Assembly: GCF_030014915.1 (NCBI RefSeq)
Contig: NZ_JAGIXS010000002.1
Location: 524,296-588,295 of the forward strand
Direction of reading: 5' to 3'
DNA: 64,000 bases
DNA from: Pelomonas sp. V22
Lineage (GTDB): Bacteria > Pseudomonadota > Gammaproteobacteria > Burkholderiales > Burkholderiaceae_C
Positions 9,089-18,283 of the stretch are shown here, one piece after another (positions within the stretch are counted from its first letter, which is position 1; each line of letters starts with the position of its first letter). The translations under genes and the position numbers were made by a program. The notes under the pieces were generated by a model that searched no databases, was not told where the DNA came from, and saw only the letters and a program-made list of their open reading frames with translations.

Positions 9089-10171
9089 TCAGCGGGGCAG
9101 CAGGATGCGGACGGTGAAGCGGCCCGGTGCCGGGCTCAGCTCGAATCGGGCGGCCACATCATGCATCAGGCGCAGGCGCTGGCGCACATTGCGCAGCGCG
9201 AGGCCGTGACCAGGTGTGCGCGCCAGCGCGCCCACGCTGTTGACCACCTTGATCTCCACTTCGTCGCCGCGCAAGGCGGTGCTGATCAGGACCTCGCCGC
9301 CCGTGTCGTTGGGTTCCACGCCATGGCGCACCGCGTTCTCCACCAGCGGCTGCAGGAGCAGCGGCGGCAGCTTGGCACGGCCTGCGCCAGGGTCCAGCTC
9401 CCAGCGCACCCGCAGCCGCTCGCCAAAGCGCATCTGCTCGATGTCCAGGTAGCGCCGCGCCAGCTCGATCTCCTCGGCGAGGCTCACGGCCGCCTGGCTG
9501 TCGGCCAGGGCCACGCGGAACAGCTCGCTCAGGTCTTCCAGCATGGCCTCGGCCTTGTCGGGCTCGACCCGCACCAGGGCAATGGCGCTGTTCAGGGTGT
9601 TGAACAGGAAATGCGGTCGGATGCGGGACTGCAGCTCCACCAGCTGGGCCAAGGCCGCCGCCGGCCGCTGCGAGCGCTCGCGCAGCTTCAGCCAGGCGAG
9701 CAGCATGGCCGCGGCGGCCGCCCCTGACAGGCCCACGCTGAACAGGCGGAAGACCGACACCGGCTCGTCGCTGGCCAGGGCCAGGAACTGCCAGCCTGAC
9801 AGCGCGCACATGGCGCCCAGAATGCTGAGGCAGGCCCACTGCACACCCTCGGCCAGCCGCGCCAGCGGCCGCTTGACGGCGCAGACCAGCAGCAGCCACA
9901 GCAGCACACCGGTCAGGCTGACCACGGTGCCGCTGGCCAGCATCTCCATCCATTGCGCGGGATTGCGTGCCGCCAGCGCGAGGCCGAGGCCGAGCAAGAC
10001 CTGCACGCCCAGCACCGCGCGCAGCACCAGGCCCACATGGCAGACGTCGAACATGCGCTCCGGATCGAACAGCGGCGCGATGGTGTCAGGCTCAGGCTCG
10101 GTCGGCGCAAAGCCAAGGATGCTGGTGAGGCCGGTGCTTTCTGACCATTCGCTGTCGCGGGCTGGGGGCAT
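9089..10171 (-). CDS. algZ: LytS/AlgZ-family membrane sensor histidine kinase
   Basis: 360-residue sensor of the His_kinase (LytS/AlgZ) family, partner of the LytTR regulator directly downstream. An N-terminal cytoplasmic part precedes about four hydrophobic segments (roughly residues 45-170), then the kinase region with the phospho-acceptor motif RPHFLFNTLNS and an ATP-binding part containing LPPLLLQPLVENAVRHG and GHGLALRNVRQRL. A GGAG 4 bases upstream supports the start. It is divergently oriented from argH with 88 bases between them, so promoters for both must lie there. This synteny is typical for AlgZ, which makes the name fairly secure; the signal sensed is unknown. Confidence 0.88.
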   Translation of the reverse strand: MPPARDSEWSESTGLTSILGFAPTEPEPDTIAPLFDPERMFDVCHVGLVLRAVLGVQVLLGLGLALAARNPAQWMEMLASGTVVSLTGVLLWLLLVCAVKRPLARLAEGVQWACLSILGAMCALSGWQFLALASDEPVSVFRLFSVGLSGAAAAAMLLAWLKLRERSQRPAAALAQLVELQSRIRPHFLFNTLNSAIALVRVEPDKAEAMLEDLSELFRVALADSQAAVSLAEEIELARRYLDIEQMRFGERLRVRWELDPGAGRAKLPPLLLQPLVENAVRHGVEPNDTGGEVLISTALRGDEVEIKVVNSVGALARTPGHGLALRNVRQRLRLMHDVAARFELSPAPGRFTVRILLPR

Positions 10172-10259
10172 GGGGCTCCAGAGGGGTCCTTGGGGTGGGT
10201 CGATAGAATCGCGGCTTCCTGCATTCTCTACCAGCGCCTAGCCCGCGCTCGCCCTCTCG
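10172..10259. promoter_or_regulatory. Shared intergenic promoter region of algZ (left) and argH (right)
   Basis: The only space between the two divergent genes. A sigma70-like -10 hexamer TAGAAT (10204-10209, 5 of 6 consensus positions) points toward argH; no good -35 is visible. A promoter for algZ must also lie here but was not resolved. Confidence 0.4.
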
Positions 10260-11663
10260 ATGTCGTCCGACAACCAACTCGCCAACAAGTCCCAGGCCTG
10301 GTCCGCGCTGTTCTCCGAACCGATGAGCGACCTGGTGAAGCGATACACCGCGAGCGTGGACTTCGACCAGCGCCTCTGGCTGGCCGACATCACCGGCAGC
10401 CTGGCCCATGCCGAGATGCTCACCGCCCAGGGCATCCTGAGCGCGGAAGACCACGCCGCCATCCAGCGCGGCATGGCCCAGATCCGCAGCGAGATCGAGG
10501 CCGGCAGCTTCGAATGGAAGCTGGACCTGGAAGACGTGCACCTGAACATCGAGGCACGCCTGACCGAGCTGGTGGGCATTGCCGGCAAGCGCCTGCACAC
10601 GGGCCGCAGCCGCAACGACCAGGTCGCCACCGACGTGCGCCTGTGGCTGCGCGGCGAAATCGATGAGATCGCTGGCCTGCTGACCGCGCTGCAGATCGCC
10701 CTCGTCGAGGTGGCCGAGAAGAACGCCGAGGTCATCCTGCCGGGCTTCACCCATCTGCAAGTCGCGCAGCCGGTGGCTTTCGGCCACCACCTGCTCGCCT
10801 ATGTGGAGATGTTTGCCCGCGACGCCGAGCGCATGACGGACCTGCGCCGCCGCGTGAACCGCCTGCCCTTGGGCGCCGCCGCCCTGGCCGGCACCAGCTA
10901 CCCGCTGGACCGCGAGCGCGTGGCCAAGACGCTGGGCATGGAAGGCGTTTGCCAGAACAGCCTGGACGCCGTGAGCGACCGAGACTTCGCCATCGAATTC
11001 ACGGCCGCCGCCTCGCTGGTGATGGTGCACATCTCGCGCCTCAGCGAGGAGCTGATCCTGTGGATGAGCCAGAGCTTCGGCTTCATCGACCTGGCGGACC
11101 GCTTCTGCACCGGCTCGTCCATCATGCCGCAGAAGAAAAATCCCGACGTGCCCGAGCTGGCGCGCGGCAAGACCGGCCGCGTGGTCGGCCACCTGATGGG
11201 CCTGATCACCCTGATGAAGGGCCAGCCGCTGGCCTACAACAAGGACAACCAGGAAGACAAGGAACCCTTGTTCGACACGGTCGACACCTTGCGCGACACG
11301 CTGCGCATCTTTGCCGAGATGTGCGGCGGCATCACCGTCAAGCCCGAGGCCATGGAGCGTGCGGCGCTCAAGGGCTATGCCACGGCCACCGACCTGGCCG
11401 ACTACCTGGTCAAGAAGGGCCTGGCCTTCCGCGATGCCCACGAGATCGTGGCCCATGCGGTCAAGACCGCGATTGGCACGGGCGTGGACCTCTCGCAATT
11501 GCCGCTGCCTGAGTTGCAGAAGTTCGATGCCCGCATCGAGGCCGATGTGTTCGAGGTGCTGTCGCTGCGCGGCTCCTTGAACGCTCGCAACATCCTCGGC
11601 GGCACCGCGCCGACCCAGGTGCGCGCCCAGGTCGCCCGCCATCGCGCGAGGTTGTCGGCATGA
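10260..11663 (+). CDS. argH: Argininosuccinate lyase
   Basis: Last enzyme of arginine biosynthesis; it splits argininosuccinate to arginine and fumarate in the cytoplasm, acting as a homotetramer. Its 467 residues match the family's usual length. The fumarase/aspartase signature [11 protein letters not shown] lies at residues 285-295 with the mobile-loop serine, and [12 protein letters not shown] and [12 protein letters not shown] are present. It is divergent from algZ and overlaps the downstream hemerythrin gene by four bases (ATGA), which implies translational coupling. Start ATG at 10260 gives [18 protein letters not shown], as expected for the family. Confidence 0.97.
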   Translation: MSSDNQLANKSQAWSALFSEPMSDLVKRYTASVDFDQRLWLADITGSLAHAEMLTAQGILSAEDHAAIQRGMAQIRSEIEAGSFEWKLDLEDVHLNIEARLTELVGIAGKRLHTGRSRNDQVATDVRLWLRGEIDEIAGLLTALQIALVEVAEKNAEVILPGFTHLQVAQPVAFGHHLLAYVEMFARDAERMTDLRRRVNRLPLGAAALAGTSYPLDRERVAKTLGMEGVCQNSLDAVSDRDFAIEFTAAASLVMVHISRLSEELILWMSQSFGFIDLADRFCTGSSIMPQKKNPDVPELARGKTGRVVGHLMGLITLMKGQPLAYNKDNQEDKEPLFDTVDTLRDTLRIFAEMCGGITVKPEAMERAALKGYATATDLADYLVKKGLAFRDAHEIVAHAVKTAIGTGVDLSQLPLPELQKFDARIEADVFEVLSLRGSLNARNILGGTAPTQVRAQVARHRARLSA

Positions 11664-12142
11664 GCTTGCTTGCCTGGAGCGAATCGCTGGTCTTGAATCA
11701 GCCCCGGCTGGATCAAACCCATCACGAGATGGTGGACCTGATCAACGGCCTTGATGCCGCCCTGGCCGCCAAGGTCGATGCCATGCCGGCCTTCCTGGCC
11801 CTGCTGGAGCACACCGAGGCGCATTTCGCACTCGAGGAAGGCTGGATGGCCGCCACCGGCTTCGAGCCCCAGAACTGCCACAGCAGCCAGCACAAGATGG
11901 TGCTGAACGTGCTGCACGAGGTGCGCCGCTACGCCGTGGAGCTGAACGACCTGGAGCCCATGCACATCATCGGCAAGGAGCTGGCGCAATGGCTGCCGGC
12001 CCACGCCGAGATGATGGACGCGGCCCTGGTCTTCCACATGAGCCAGGTCGGCTACGACCCGACGACGGGCCAGATCGCCCCTCGTCCAGGCCAAGCGCAA
12101 GCCGAAGCCAGCCACGCCTGCAGCGGTGGCAGCTGCGGCTGA
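11660..12142 (+). CDS. Bacteriohemerythrin-type oxygen-binding di-iron protein
   Basis: 160-residue single-domain hemerythrin. The complete ligand pattern can be traced: H22 (H21 adjacent), H55-x3-E59, H74-x3-H78 and H115-x4-D120, so a di-iron site should form. Such proteins bind O2 reversibly and serve as oxygen sensors or stores. A 30-residue tail ends in [10 protein letters not shown], with two cysteines of unknown use. The ATG overlaps the argH stop (ATGA), so both are translated from one message, although no metabolic link between them is established. Start and reading frame are clear. Confidence 0.88.
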   Translation: MSLLAWSESLVLNQPRLDQTHHEMVDLINGLDAALAAKVDAMPAFLALLEHTEAHFALEEGWMAATGFEPQNCHSSQHKMVLNVLHEVRRYAVELNDLEPMHIIGKELAQWLPAHAEMMDAALVFHMSQVGYDPTTGQIAPRPGQAQAEASHACSGGSCG

Positions 12143-12198
12143 CTCGCGACCGCGACTGCTGACAAACGGCGTCAGCAGTGCGGCGCCACAATGCCGCC

Positions 12199-13449
12199 AT
12201 GCAAGCTGCCCCTTCCCTGCCCGAGCGCCTGATTGCGCACTTGGACATGGACGCCTTCTATGCCTCGGTGGAGCTCCTGCGCTACCCCGAGCTGAAGGGT
12301 CGGGCGGTGGTGATTGGCGGTCGGCGCGAACACGCGCCCAAGCTGCTGGCCGACGGAACCCGCGAATACTCGCTATTGCGTGACTACACCGGGCGCGGCG
12401 TCGTCACCACCTCCACGTATGCGGCGCGCGACCTCGGCGTGTTCTCGGCGATGGGTCTGATGAAGGCCGCCTTGCGCGCGCCCGACGCCATCCTGCTGCC
12501 CACCGATTTCGAGTCCTACCGGCACTACTCGCGCCTGTTCAAGGCCGCCGTCGCCGAGATCGCGCCGGTGATCGAGGATCGGGGCATTGACGAGATCTAC
12601 ATCGACCTCAGCGACGTGCCCGGCATCCGCGAGCCCGTGGGCCACGACCCGCTGGGCGGCGCCAGGGCGGTGGCGCGCGAGATCAAGAACTCGGTGCTGA
12701 AGGCCACGGGCCTCACCTGCTCCATCGGCATCACGCCGAACAAGCTGCTCTCCAAGATCGCCTCGGAGCTGGAGAAGCCCGACGGCATCACCGTCTTGAC
12801 CATGGCCGACCTCGAGACGCGCATCTGGCCGCTGGGCGTACGCAAGGTCAACGGCATCGGTCCCAAGGCTGCGGCCAAGCTGGCCGAGCTGGGCGTGGAG
12901 ACGGTGGGCGACATTGCCGCCAAGACGCCGGCCTGGCTGATCGAGAACTTCGGCAAGAGCTACGGCGCCTGGCTGCACGAGGCCTCGCATGGGCGCGACA
13001 GGCGGCCGGTAGTGACGCACAGCGAGCCGGTGTCGATCAGCCGCGAGACCACCTTCGAGCGCGACCTGCATGCCAAGCAGGACCGCGCGCTGCTGGGCCG
13101 CATCTTCACGCAGCTGTGCGAGCAGCTGGCCGGCGATCTGGCGCGCAAGGGCTACCTCGGCCGCACCATCGGCATCAAGTTGCGCTTCGAGGGCTTCGTG
13201 ACGGTGACTCGCGACCTCACGCTGGATGAGCCCATCGCCGATGCAGCCGGCATCCGCCATGCTGCCGGCCTGTGCCTCAAGCGCGTGGACCTGAGCAGGC
13301 GGCTGCGCCTCTTGGGCGTGCGCGTGGGCAATCTCTCGCATCCAGGCGATGCCTTGCCGAAGAAACCGGTGCGCCGCACGAAGCCAACACCGGCGGGCGA
13401 GGAGCCGGGCGGCAAATCACTGTCCCTGTTCGAGGATCTGCCGATCTGA
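12199..13449 (+). CDS. dinB: DNA polymerase IV (Y-family translesion polymerase)
   Basis: Error-prone polymerase that bypasses damaged bases. Present are the catalytic start HLDMDAFYASVE, the second acidic motif in DRGIDEIYIDLSDV, SIGITPNKLLSKIASELEKPDG-like palm residues, the helix-hairpin-helix segment VRKVNGIGPKAAAKLAELG, and the little-finger domain after about residue 250. Compared with E. coli DinB there is extra sequence after the first strand (around HAPKLLADGTREYS). The start is placed at ATG 12199 (MQAAPSLPERL); a GTG at 12178 would add 7 residues. The 3' end overlaps the convergent dus gene by 33 bases. No LexA box was recognised in the short upstream gap. Confidence 0.92.
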   Translation: MQAAPSLPERLIAHLDMDAFYASVELLRYPELKGRAVVIGGRREHAPKLLADGTREYSLLRDYTGRGVVTTSTYAARDLGVFSAMGLMKAALRAPDAILLPTDFESYRHYSRLFKAAVAEIAPVIEDRGIDEIYIDLSDVPGIREPVGHDPLGGARAVAREIKNSVLKATGLTCSIGITPNKLLSKIASELEKPDGITVLTMADLETRIWPLGVRKVNGIGPKAAAKLAELGVETVGDIAAKTPAWLIENFGKSYGAWLHEASHGRDRRPVVTHSEPVSISRETTFERDLHAKQDRALLGRIFTQLCEQLAGDLARKGYLGRTIGIKLRFEGFVTVTRDLTLDEPIADAAGIRHAAGLCLKRVDLSRRLRLLGVRVGNLSHPGDALPKKPVRRTKPTPAGEEPGGKSLSLFEDLPI

Positions 13450-14403
13450 GGCAACGCACGGATGCTCGGCTGGCAGCGCACCGAAGAACTGTGCCTGCAA
13501 GGCCTCGGGGTCATTGATGGTGCGCAGACGCTGGTAGGCCTCCTCGGCCTCCGGGTAGCGGCGGCGCAGGTAGTGCAGCCACTGCTTGAGCCTGCCGCCC
13601 TGGTGCTTGTGGCCCACATGCTGGCGCACCAGGCCCCAGAACTGGGCGATCAGCGGCAGCAGCGCCGCCCAGGCTAGCGGCTCGCGTCCGGGGTTGAGGA
13701 TGGCGAGCGCCAGACCTGGATCGGCCACGATGCCACGGCCCAGCATCAGGTCGGTGCAGCCGGATTCGGTGCGGCAACGTTCGGCGTCTTCGACGGTCCA
13801 GATCTCGCCATTCGCCACCACCTTCACCGGCACCGCCTCACGCACCGCTGCAATGCGGTCCCAGTAGGCTGGCGGCTTGTAGCCGTCCGCCTTGGTGCGG
13901 CCATGGACGACCAGCTCCTCAGCGCCCGCCGCCACCATGGCCTGCGCGCAGTCGAGGGTGCGCGACTGGTCCATGTAGCCGAGGCGCATCTTCACGGACA
14001 GCGGCATGCCTTCGGGCATCGCGCGGCGCACGGCGCTGACGATCTCGTGGATCAGCTCGGGCTCGTCCAAGAGCACGGCGCCGCCACGATGGCGGTTCAC
14101 GCATTTGGCCGGACAGCCGAAATTCAGGTCAATGCCCGCCGGCTTCAACTCGGCCAGGCGCGCTGCGTTCTCCGCCATGCACACTGGGTCGGAGCCCAGC
14201 AGCTGCGCCCGCACCGGCACGCCGGCTGGCGTCACGCCGCCATTCAAGAGCTCGGGGACGATGCGCGTGAAGACCTTCTTGGGCATCAGCATGTCGGTGA
14301 TGCGGATGAACTCCGACACGCAGCGATCGATGCCACCGACGCGGGTCAGCGTGTCGCGCAGCGTGTGGTCCAGCAGACCTTCCATGGGCGCCAACAGGAT
14401 CAC
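13417..14403 (-). CDS. dusC: tRNA-dihydrouridine synthase, DusC type
   Basis: FMN-dependent enzyme that reduces specific uridines in the tRNA D-loop (position 16 for DusC). The 328-residue protein begins MILLAPMEGLLDHTLRD, a typical DusC start, from a GTG at 14403 that overlaps the stop of the upstream gene (GTGA). A CAGGAA site lies 8 bases upstream, and this decided the start over longer in-frame options. The active-site segment NFGCPAKCVNRHRGG carries the catalytic cysteine, and VVHGRTKADGY and NGEIWTVEDA match the TIM-barrel phosphate-binding part. It is probably co-transcribed with the metalloprotease gene at 14400-14918. Confidence 0.92.
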   Translation of the reverse strand: MILLAPMEGLLDHTLRDTLTRVGGIDRCVSEFIRITDMLMPKKVFTRIVPELLNGGVTPAGVPVRAQLLGSDPVCMAENAARLAELKPAGIDLNFGCPAKCVNRHRGGAVLLDEPELIHEIVSAVRRAMPEGMPLSVKMRLGYMDQSRTLDCAQAMVAAGAEELVVHGRTKADGYKPPAYWDRIAAVREAVPVKVVANGEIWTVEDAERCRTESGCTDLMLGRGIVADPGLALAILNPGREPLAWAALLPLIAQFWGLVRQHVGHKHQGGRLKQWLHYLRRRYPEAEEAYQRLRTINDPEALQAQFFGALPAEHPCVASDRQILEQGQ

Positions 14404-14918
14404 GACTGCAATTCCTGGTTCAGCAGGTAGATGCGCAGCTCGAACTCCAGCTGCGCATAGTCGGGCTCCATGTGCTGGCACAGCTGGTAGAAGGCCTTGT
14501 TGTGATCGAGCTCGCGCAGATGCGCCAGCTCGTGCACGACGATCATCTTCAGGAAGGCGGCCGGCGCCTCACGGAACAGGCTGGCGATGCGGATCTCGCG
14601 GCGCATCCTGAGCTTGGAACCCTGCACCTTGGGCGCTCGGGTGTGGGTGCCGAGCGCGTGCTGGAGCACGCGCAGCTTGGCGTCGTAATGCACCTTGTCG
14701 AGCGGCGGCGCATTGCGAAGGTGGCGCTCCTTCAGCGACTGGCAGTAGTCGAACAAGGCCTTGTCGCTGCGCACCTCGTGCGAGTCCGGATGGCGGCGGG
14801 CCAGCCACTCGCCGAGGCGGCCTTCATCGACCAAGGCCTGCACCTGCTGCTGCAGGGCCGGTGCATAGCCGGCCAGGTATTTCAGCGTGGCGCTGGGGGG
14901 AGACGACGCGGGGAGCAT
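14400..14918 (-). CDS. YgjP-like zinc metallopeptidase-domain protein (M48-related)
   Basis: 172-residue protein with the zincin motif VVHELAHLRELDHNKAFYQL (HExxH and a third histidine) near residues 130-149, diagnostic of the YgjP/DUF45 family. The biological substrate of the family is unsettled. No signal peptide or membrane segment is visible, so it is cytoplasmic. It precedes dusC with a 4-base overlap. Its ATG at 14918 is only 23 bases from the divergent ferredoxin ATG, so the two promoters must overlap coding sequence or each other. Confidence 0.85.
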   Translation of the reverse strand: MLPASSPPSATLKYLAGYAPALQQQVQALVDEGRLGEWLARRHPDSHEVRSDKALFDYCQSLKERHLRNAPPLDKVHYDAKLRVLQHALGTHTRAPKVQGSKLRMRREIRIASLFREAPAAFLKMIVVHELAHLRELDHNKAFYQLCQHMEPDYAQLEFELRIYLLNQELQS

Positions 14919-14941
14919 GGGGATGCGGGCATGATGAAGCC

Positions 14942-15247
14942 ATGCCCGACCAGAAAGATTTCGAAGCCCGGATTGTCCCGCAGGACCGCCACTGGCCCTG
15001 CGCGCCGAACCAGACCTTGCTCTTGAGCGCCCTGGCCGCAGGCATCCGCCTGCCCCATTCCTGCCGCAACGGCACCTGCCGGGCCTGCCTCGCGCGCTTG
15101 CTCGAGGGCCGCATCGAGTACCGCATCGAATGGCCGGGCCTCTCGGCCGAGGAGAAGGCCGAGGGCTGGATCCTGCCCTGCGTAGCCTGCCCGCGCAGCG
15201 ATGTGCTGATCGAAGCGCCGGCGGCTATTTGCTCTGCGCCGGCGTGA
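14942..15247 (+). CDS. Small plant-type 2Fe-2S ferredoxin
   Basis: 101-residue electron carrier. The cluster ligands are C41, C46, C49 and C80 (C-x4-C-x2-C-x30-C), the plant-type ferredoxin spacing, with the local sequence SCRNGTCRACLARL. The start MPDQKDFEARIVPQ at 14942 fits the domain; the frame is open upstream but without homology. The usual reductase partner is not adjacent, so the redox partner is unknown. The last 23 bases overlap the 3' end of the convergent serine hydrolase gene. Confidence 0.87.
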   Translation: MPDQKDFEARIVPQDRHWPCAPNQTLLLSALAAGIRLPHSCRNGTCRACLARLLEGRIEYRIEWPGLSAEEKAEGWILPCVACPRSDVLIEAPAAICSAPA

Positions 15248-16655
15248 GGGCCGCGCTCTCGGCTGGTGCGTCGCCGCGCCTGGGCCAGCGATCGCCCTCG
15301 CCTTCACCGGTGTTCAGTACCCGCAGCGCCACCACCTTGCCGCCGGCATCGCGTTCCAGCCGCAGCTCGGCAATCGAGTCGGGCAGGGCAAAGCGGTCAC
15401 CGCCCAGCGGTATCAGGGCAAAGGCGCTGCTGCCGCTGCGCTGGCTCATCAGCTGGCCGTCCTTCAGGCGCAGCGTGCGGGTCTGCTTGTCGTCCAGCGC
15501 ATAGAGGCCCTCGGCCGCCTTCAGCTGCTCCAGCGGCACGGCCACTGCCTTGGGCTCGACGTAGGGCTCGCCGACGGCAAAGGCCGCCAGCTTGCGCCAC
15601 AGCAGGTCGAGGTTGGGGCCCGAGCTGTCGCTGTTGCGGATGATGGCCACCGTGACCTGGCTCTTCGTCAGGTAGTTCAGCGTGGAGACAAAACCATGGA
15701 TGCCGCCGCCATGCGTCAGCACCGGCTCGCCACGCAAGCTGGCGGTAGAGATGCCAAAACCATAGTTGCGCGGCTGGGCCGGCCCTTCCGGCGTGATCAT
15801 CCGCTGGTAGCTGGCGGCGGAGAGCAGCTTGCCGCCATGCAGCACCTGGTTCCAGCGCCACAGCGACTCCACATTGGCGATCAGCGCGCCGGCTGCATGG
15901 GGCTGGGTCATGCTCAGCAGGCCCGCCGGCGCCACCTCGCGCTTGTCGTTCAAGGTGTAGCCCTGGACCATGCCCTTGAAGAGCTGGTCCGGCGCCTGGT
16001 AGCGCACACCGGCGCTCAGTTTGTTGGGCGCCAGCAGCGCGTCGTTCAACTGCTGGTGCCAGGTCTTGCCCGAGATCGTCTCGATCACGGCACCGAGCAG
16101 CACGTAGCCGGAGTTGTTGTAGGCCCAGGCCTGGCCGGGGGCGAAGTCCACCGGCTGGTCCTTGAACTCCTTGATCAGGCTCTGCGTGTCGAGGTCGCGG
16201 CGGATCGGGCCGTTCATGTAGCCGGAGATGCCGGTGTAGCTCTTCACGCCCGAGGTGTGATTGAGCAGTTGCAGCAGCGTGATCTGCCCAGCATTCGGGT
16301 AGTCGGGCAGGTACTTGGAGAGCGGGTCGTCGAGCTTGGCCTTGCCCTCGTCGATCAGCTTGAGCAGCGTGGCCGCCGCGAACTGCTTGGTCACCGAGCC
16401 GATGCGCAGCAGCATGTCGGGCTTCATCGCCACGCCGAGCTCGATGCTCGCCAGGCCGCGCGCGGCCTCGTAAAGCAGCTGATCGCCGCGAGCCACCAGC
16501 ACCGTGAGGCCGGGGCCGTCGCGGCCGAGCTTCTGCTCGTCCAGCAGCTTCTCGGCATAGGCGGCCATGGCGGCCGGCGTGGCGGGGGTGCCAGCCTGTG
16601 CGGCGGCCAGCATGAAGGTCAGCAAGACGGCCGTGGCCAGCGTTGGATTGCGCAT
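15225..16655 (-). CDS. Exported serine hydrolase of the beta-lactamase class C / penicillin-binding-protein family
   Basis: 476-residue protein with a signal peptide (MRNPTLATAVLLTFMLAAAQAG) and thus periplasmic or secreted. Family motifs are the nucleophile S87-x-x-K90 (SVTK), the Y179-x-N181 box and a late HGGG (THGGGIHGF). The first 350 residues form the catalytic domain; the last about 110 resemble the beta-rich tail of esterase/peptidase relatives rather than true AmpC, so a D-amino peptidase or esterase role is at least as likely as beta-lactam hydrolysis. The start at ATG 16655 is supported by GGGAG 5 bases upstream; the frame is open far upstream without homology. Confidence 0.85.
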   Translation of the reverse strand: MRNPTLATAVLLTFMLAAAQAGTPATPAAMAAYAEKLLDEQKLGRDGPGLTVLVARGDQLLYEAARGLASIELGVAMKPDMLLRIGSVTKQFAAATLLKLIDEGKAKLDDPLSKYLPDYPNAGQITLLQLLNHTSGVKSYTGISGYMNGPIRRDLDTQSLIKEFKDQPVDFAPGQAWAYNNSGYVLLGAVIETISGKTWHQQLNDALLAPNKLSAGVRYQAPDQLFKGMVQGYTLNDKREVAPAGLLSMTQPHAAGALIANVESLWRWNQVLHGGKLLSAASYQRMITPEGPAQPRNYGFGISTASLRGEPVLTHGGGIHGFVSTLNYLTKSQVTVAIIRNSDSSGPNLDLLWRKLAAFAVGEPYVEPKAVAVPLEQLKAAEGLYALDDKQTRTLRLKDGQLMSQRSGSSAFALIPLGGDRFALPDSIAELRLERDAGGKVVALRVLNTGEGEGDRWPRRGDAPAESAALTPAQSK

Positions 16656-16881
16656 TCGAACTCCCAGTCGGTCTGTGAAGGCGCGGAGCATCGCAGTGCC
16701 ACCCGGCTGCGGCAAGCGGAGCCGCGACAGACTGCATGAACGGCAGGATGAGCCGCGCCCCTCGAATCCACACCAACTGTGGACAAGTCCGTGCACAGCC
16801 TGCGGGCGGCGACGCCAAGTGCTTGATGCAGCGGGGAGTTTGTTGGGCTGCCTCAGAATGAAGCAGCCGATAATCCCGCCC

Positions 16882-17130
16882 ATGCACAAGCCCAACAAAG
16901 ACCCGCTGCACGGCCTCACGCTGGAGGCCATCGTGACCGCGCTGGTCGAGTATTTCGGTTGGGAGGAATTGGGGCAGCAGATCGCGATCCGCTGCTTCCA
17001 GAGCGACCCGAGCGTGGCCTCGAGCCTGAAGTTCCTGCGCAAGACGCCGTGGGCGCGCGCCAAGGTGGAGAGCCTCTATCTCTTCATGCTGAGGGAGCGG
17101 GCGCGCAATGCGCCCCGCTCCTCGCCTTGA
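16882..17130 (+). CDS. VF530 / DUF2132 family small protein
   Basis: 82-residue protein matching the VF530 family of short, DNA-binding-like helical proteins: DPLHGLTLEAIVTALVEYFGWEELG, followed by the hallmark SLKFLRKTPWARAKVE. (The first block is split by convention here: DPLHGLTLEAIV then TALVEYFGWEEL.) Function is unknown. The start is the ATG at 16882; an in-frame ATG at 16858 would add 8 residues, and neither has a clear ribosome site. A GATAAT hexamer lies at 16869-16874. It converges with minE, 27 bases away. Confidence 0.82.
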   Translation: MHKPNKDPLHGLTLEAIVTALVEYFGWEELGQQIAIRCFQSDPSVASSLKFLRKTPWARAKVESLYLFMLRERARNAPRSSP

Positions 17131-17157
17131 AGATTGCCTGGGGCTTAGCGAGCAGCC

Positions 17158-17418
17158 TTATCTGGCAGCTTCCGGCAGCTCGATCTTGACCTCGAGCACG
17201 TCGAGGTCGTCCTGGCGCTCCATGTGCACCTTGATGTCGTTCGGGTTGATCGACACGTACTTGGAGATCACCGCCACCAGCTCGCGCTGCAGTTGCGGCA
17301 GGTAGTCGGGGCTGGAGCTGCGGCCATTGCGCTCGTGCGCGAGGATCAGCTGCAGCCGCTCCTTGGCCACGCTGGCCGTGTTCTTTTTCTCGCCGAGGAA
17401 GAAGGTCAGGAATCCCAT
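17158..17418 (-). CDS. minE: Cell division topological specificity factor MinE
   Basis: 86-residue partner of MinD that stimulates its ATPase and drives pole-to-pole oscillation, keeping MinCD away from midcell. The N-terminal [20 protein letters not shown] is the membrane-targeting and MinD-binding part; the C-terminal beta-rich topological domain follows ([17 protein letters not shown]). The start at ATG 17418 has GGGGGAG 6 bases upstream. It is the last gene of the leftward minC-minD-minE operon, 15 bases after minD. Confidence 0.96.
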   Translation of the reverse strand: MGFLTFFLGEKKNTASVAKERLQLILAHERNGRSSSPDYLPQLQRELVAVISKYVSINPNDIKVHMERQDDLDVLEVKIELPEAAR

Positions 17419-17433
17419 CTCGTGCTCCCCCAA

Positions 17434-18246
17434 TCAGCGGCCGAACAGGCGCTTGAAGAAGCCGGGCTTGACCGCTTCAATGAAGCGCATCGGCTTGTCT
17501 TCGCCGAGGAAGCGCGACACCACATCGGCATAGGCCTCGGCCACCTCGCTGCCCTTCATGTGGATGGCCGGCGTGCCCTGGTTGGACGCCTGCAGCACCA
17601 CTTCGCTTTCGGGGATCACGCCGATCAGCGGCGTGCGCAGGATCTCGTGGATGTCCTCCAGCGACAGCATCTGGCCACCCTCGACCCGGTTCGGGTTGTA
17701 GCGGGTGATCAGGAGATGCTCCTTGACCGGCTCCTTGCCTTCGATCGCGCGCTTGGTCTTGCTGTTCAGCATGCCGAGGATGCGGTCGGAGTCGCGCACC
17801 GAGGAGACCTCGGGATTGGTCACCACCAGGGCCTCGTCGGCGAAGTGCATGGCCATCAGCGCACCGGTTTCGATGCCGGCTGGCGAGTCGCAGACGATGT
17901 AATCGAACTCCATCTCTTTGAGCTCGTTCAGCACGCGCTCGACGCCTTCCTGCTTCAGCGCGTCCTTGTCGCGCGTCTGCGAGGCGGCGAGGATGTAGAG
18001 CTTCTCGAGCTGCTTGTCCTTGATCAGGGCCTGGCTCAGCTTGATCTCGTCGTTGATCACGTTGATCAGGTCGTAGACCACGCGGCGTTCCACGCCCATG
18101 ATCAGGTCCAGGTTGCGCAGACCGACGTCGAAGTCGATCACCGCCGTCTTGTAGCCGCGCAAAGCGAGGCCCGTCGCAAAGCTGGCGCTGGTGGTGGTCT
18201 TGCCGACCCCGCCCTTGCCCGAGGTCACCACGACGATCTTGGTCAT
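17434..18246 (-). CDS. minD: Septum-site determining ATPase MinD
   Basis: Membrane-cycling ATPase of 270 residues that recruits MinC to the membrane and is released by MinE. The deviant Walker A GKGGVGKT is at residues 10-17, DFDVGLRNLDL and CDSPAGIE follow, and the C-terminal amphipathic membrane helix KPGFFKRLFGR is intact. A ribosome site (AAGGA) precedes ATG 18246. It sits between minC and minE. A hairpin followed by a T-rich stretch lies in the 58-base gap after minC. Confidence 0.97.
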   Translation of the reverse strand: MTKIVVVTSGKGGVGKTTTSASFATGLALRGYKTAVIDFDVGLRNLDLIMGVERRVVYDLINVINDEIKLSQALIKDKQLEKLYILAASQTRDKDALKQEGVERVLNELKEMEFDYIVCDSPAGIETGALMAMHFADEALVVTNPEVSSVRDSDRILGMLNSKTKRAIEGKEPVKEHLLITRYNPNRVEGGQMLSLEDIHEILRTPLIGVIPESEVVLQASNQGTPAIHMKGSEVAEAYADVVSRFLGEDKPMRFIEAVKPGFFKRLFGR

Positions 18247-18283
18247 CGAATCAGGTCCTTCTAGAAAAAATCAAACAACGCGT

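Noticed and set aside
15225-16655. Acquired beta-lactamase resistance gene
   Set aside because: Composition matches the neighbours, no mobile element is near, and the C-terminal half resembles generic serine hydrolases rather than AmpC.
16866-16873. GCCGATAA, an exact FliA -10, before the VF530 gene
   Set aside because: The region 11 bases upstream (16847-16854) reads GCTGCCTC, with no TAAAG/TCAAG, and the hexamer is too close to the start codon. GATAAT here may be a normal -10 instead.
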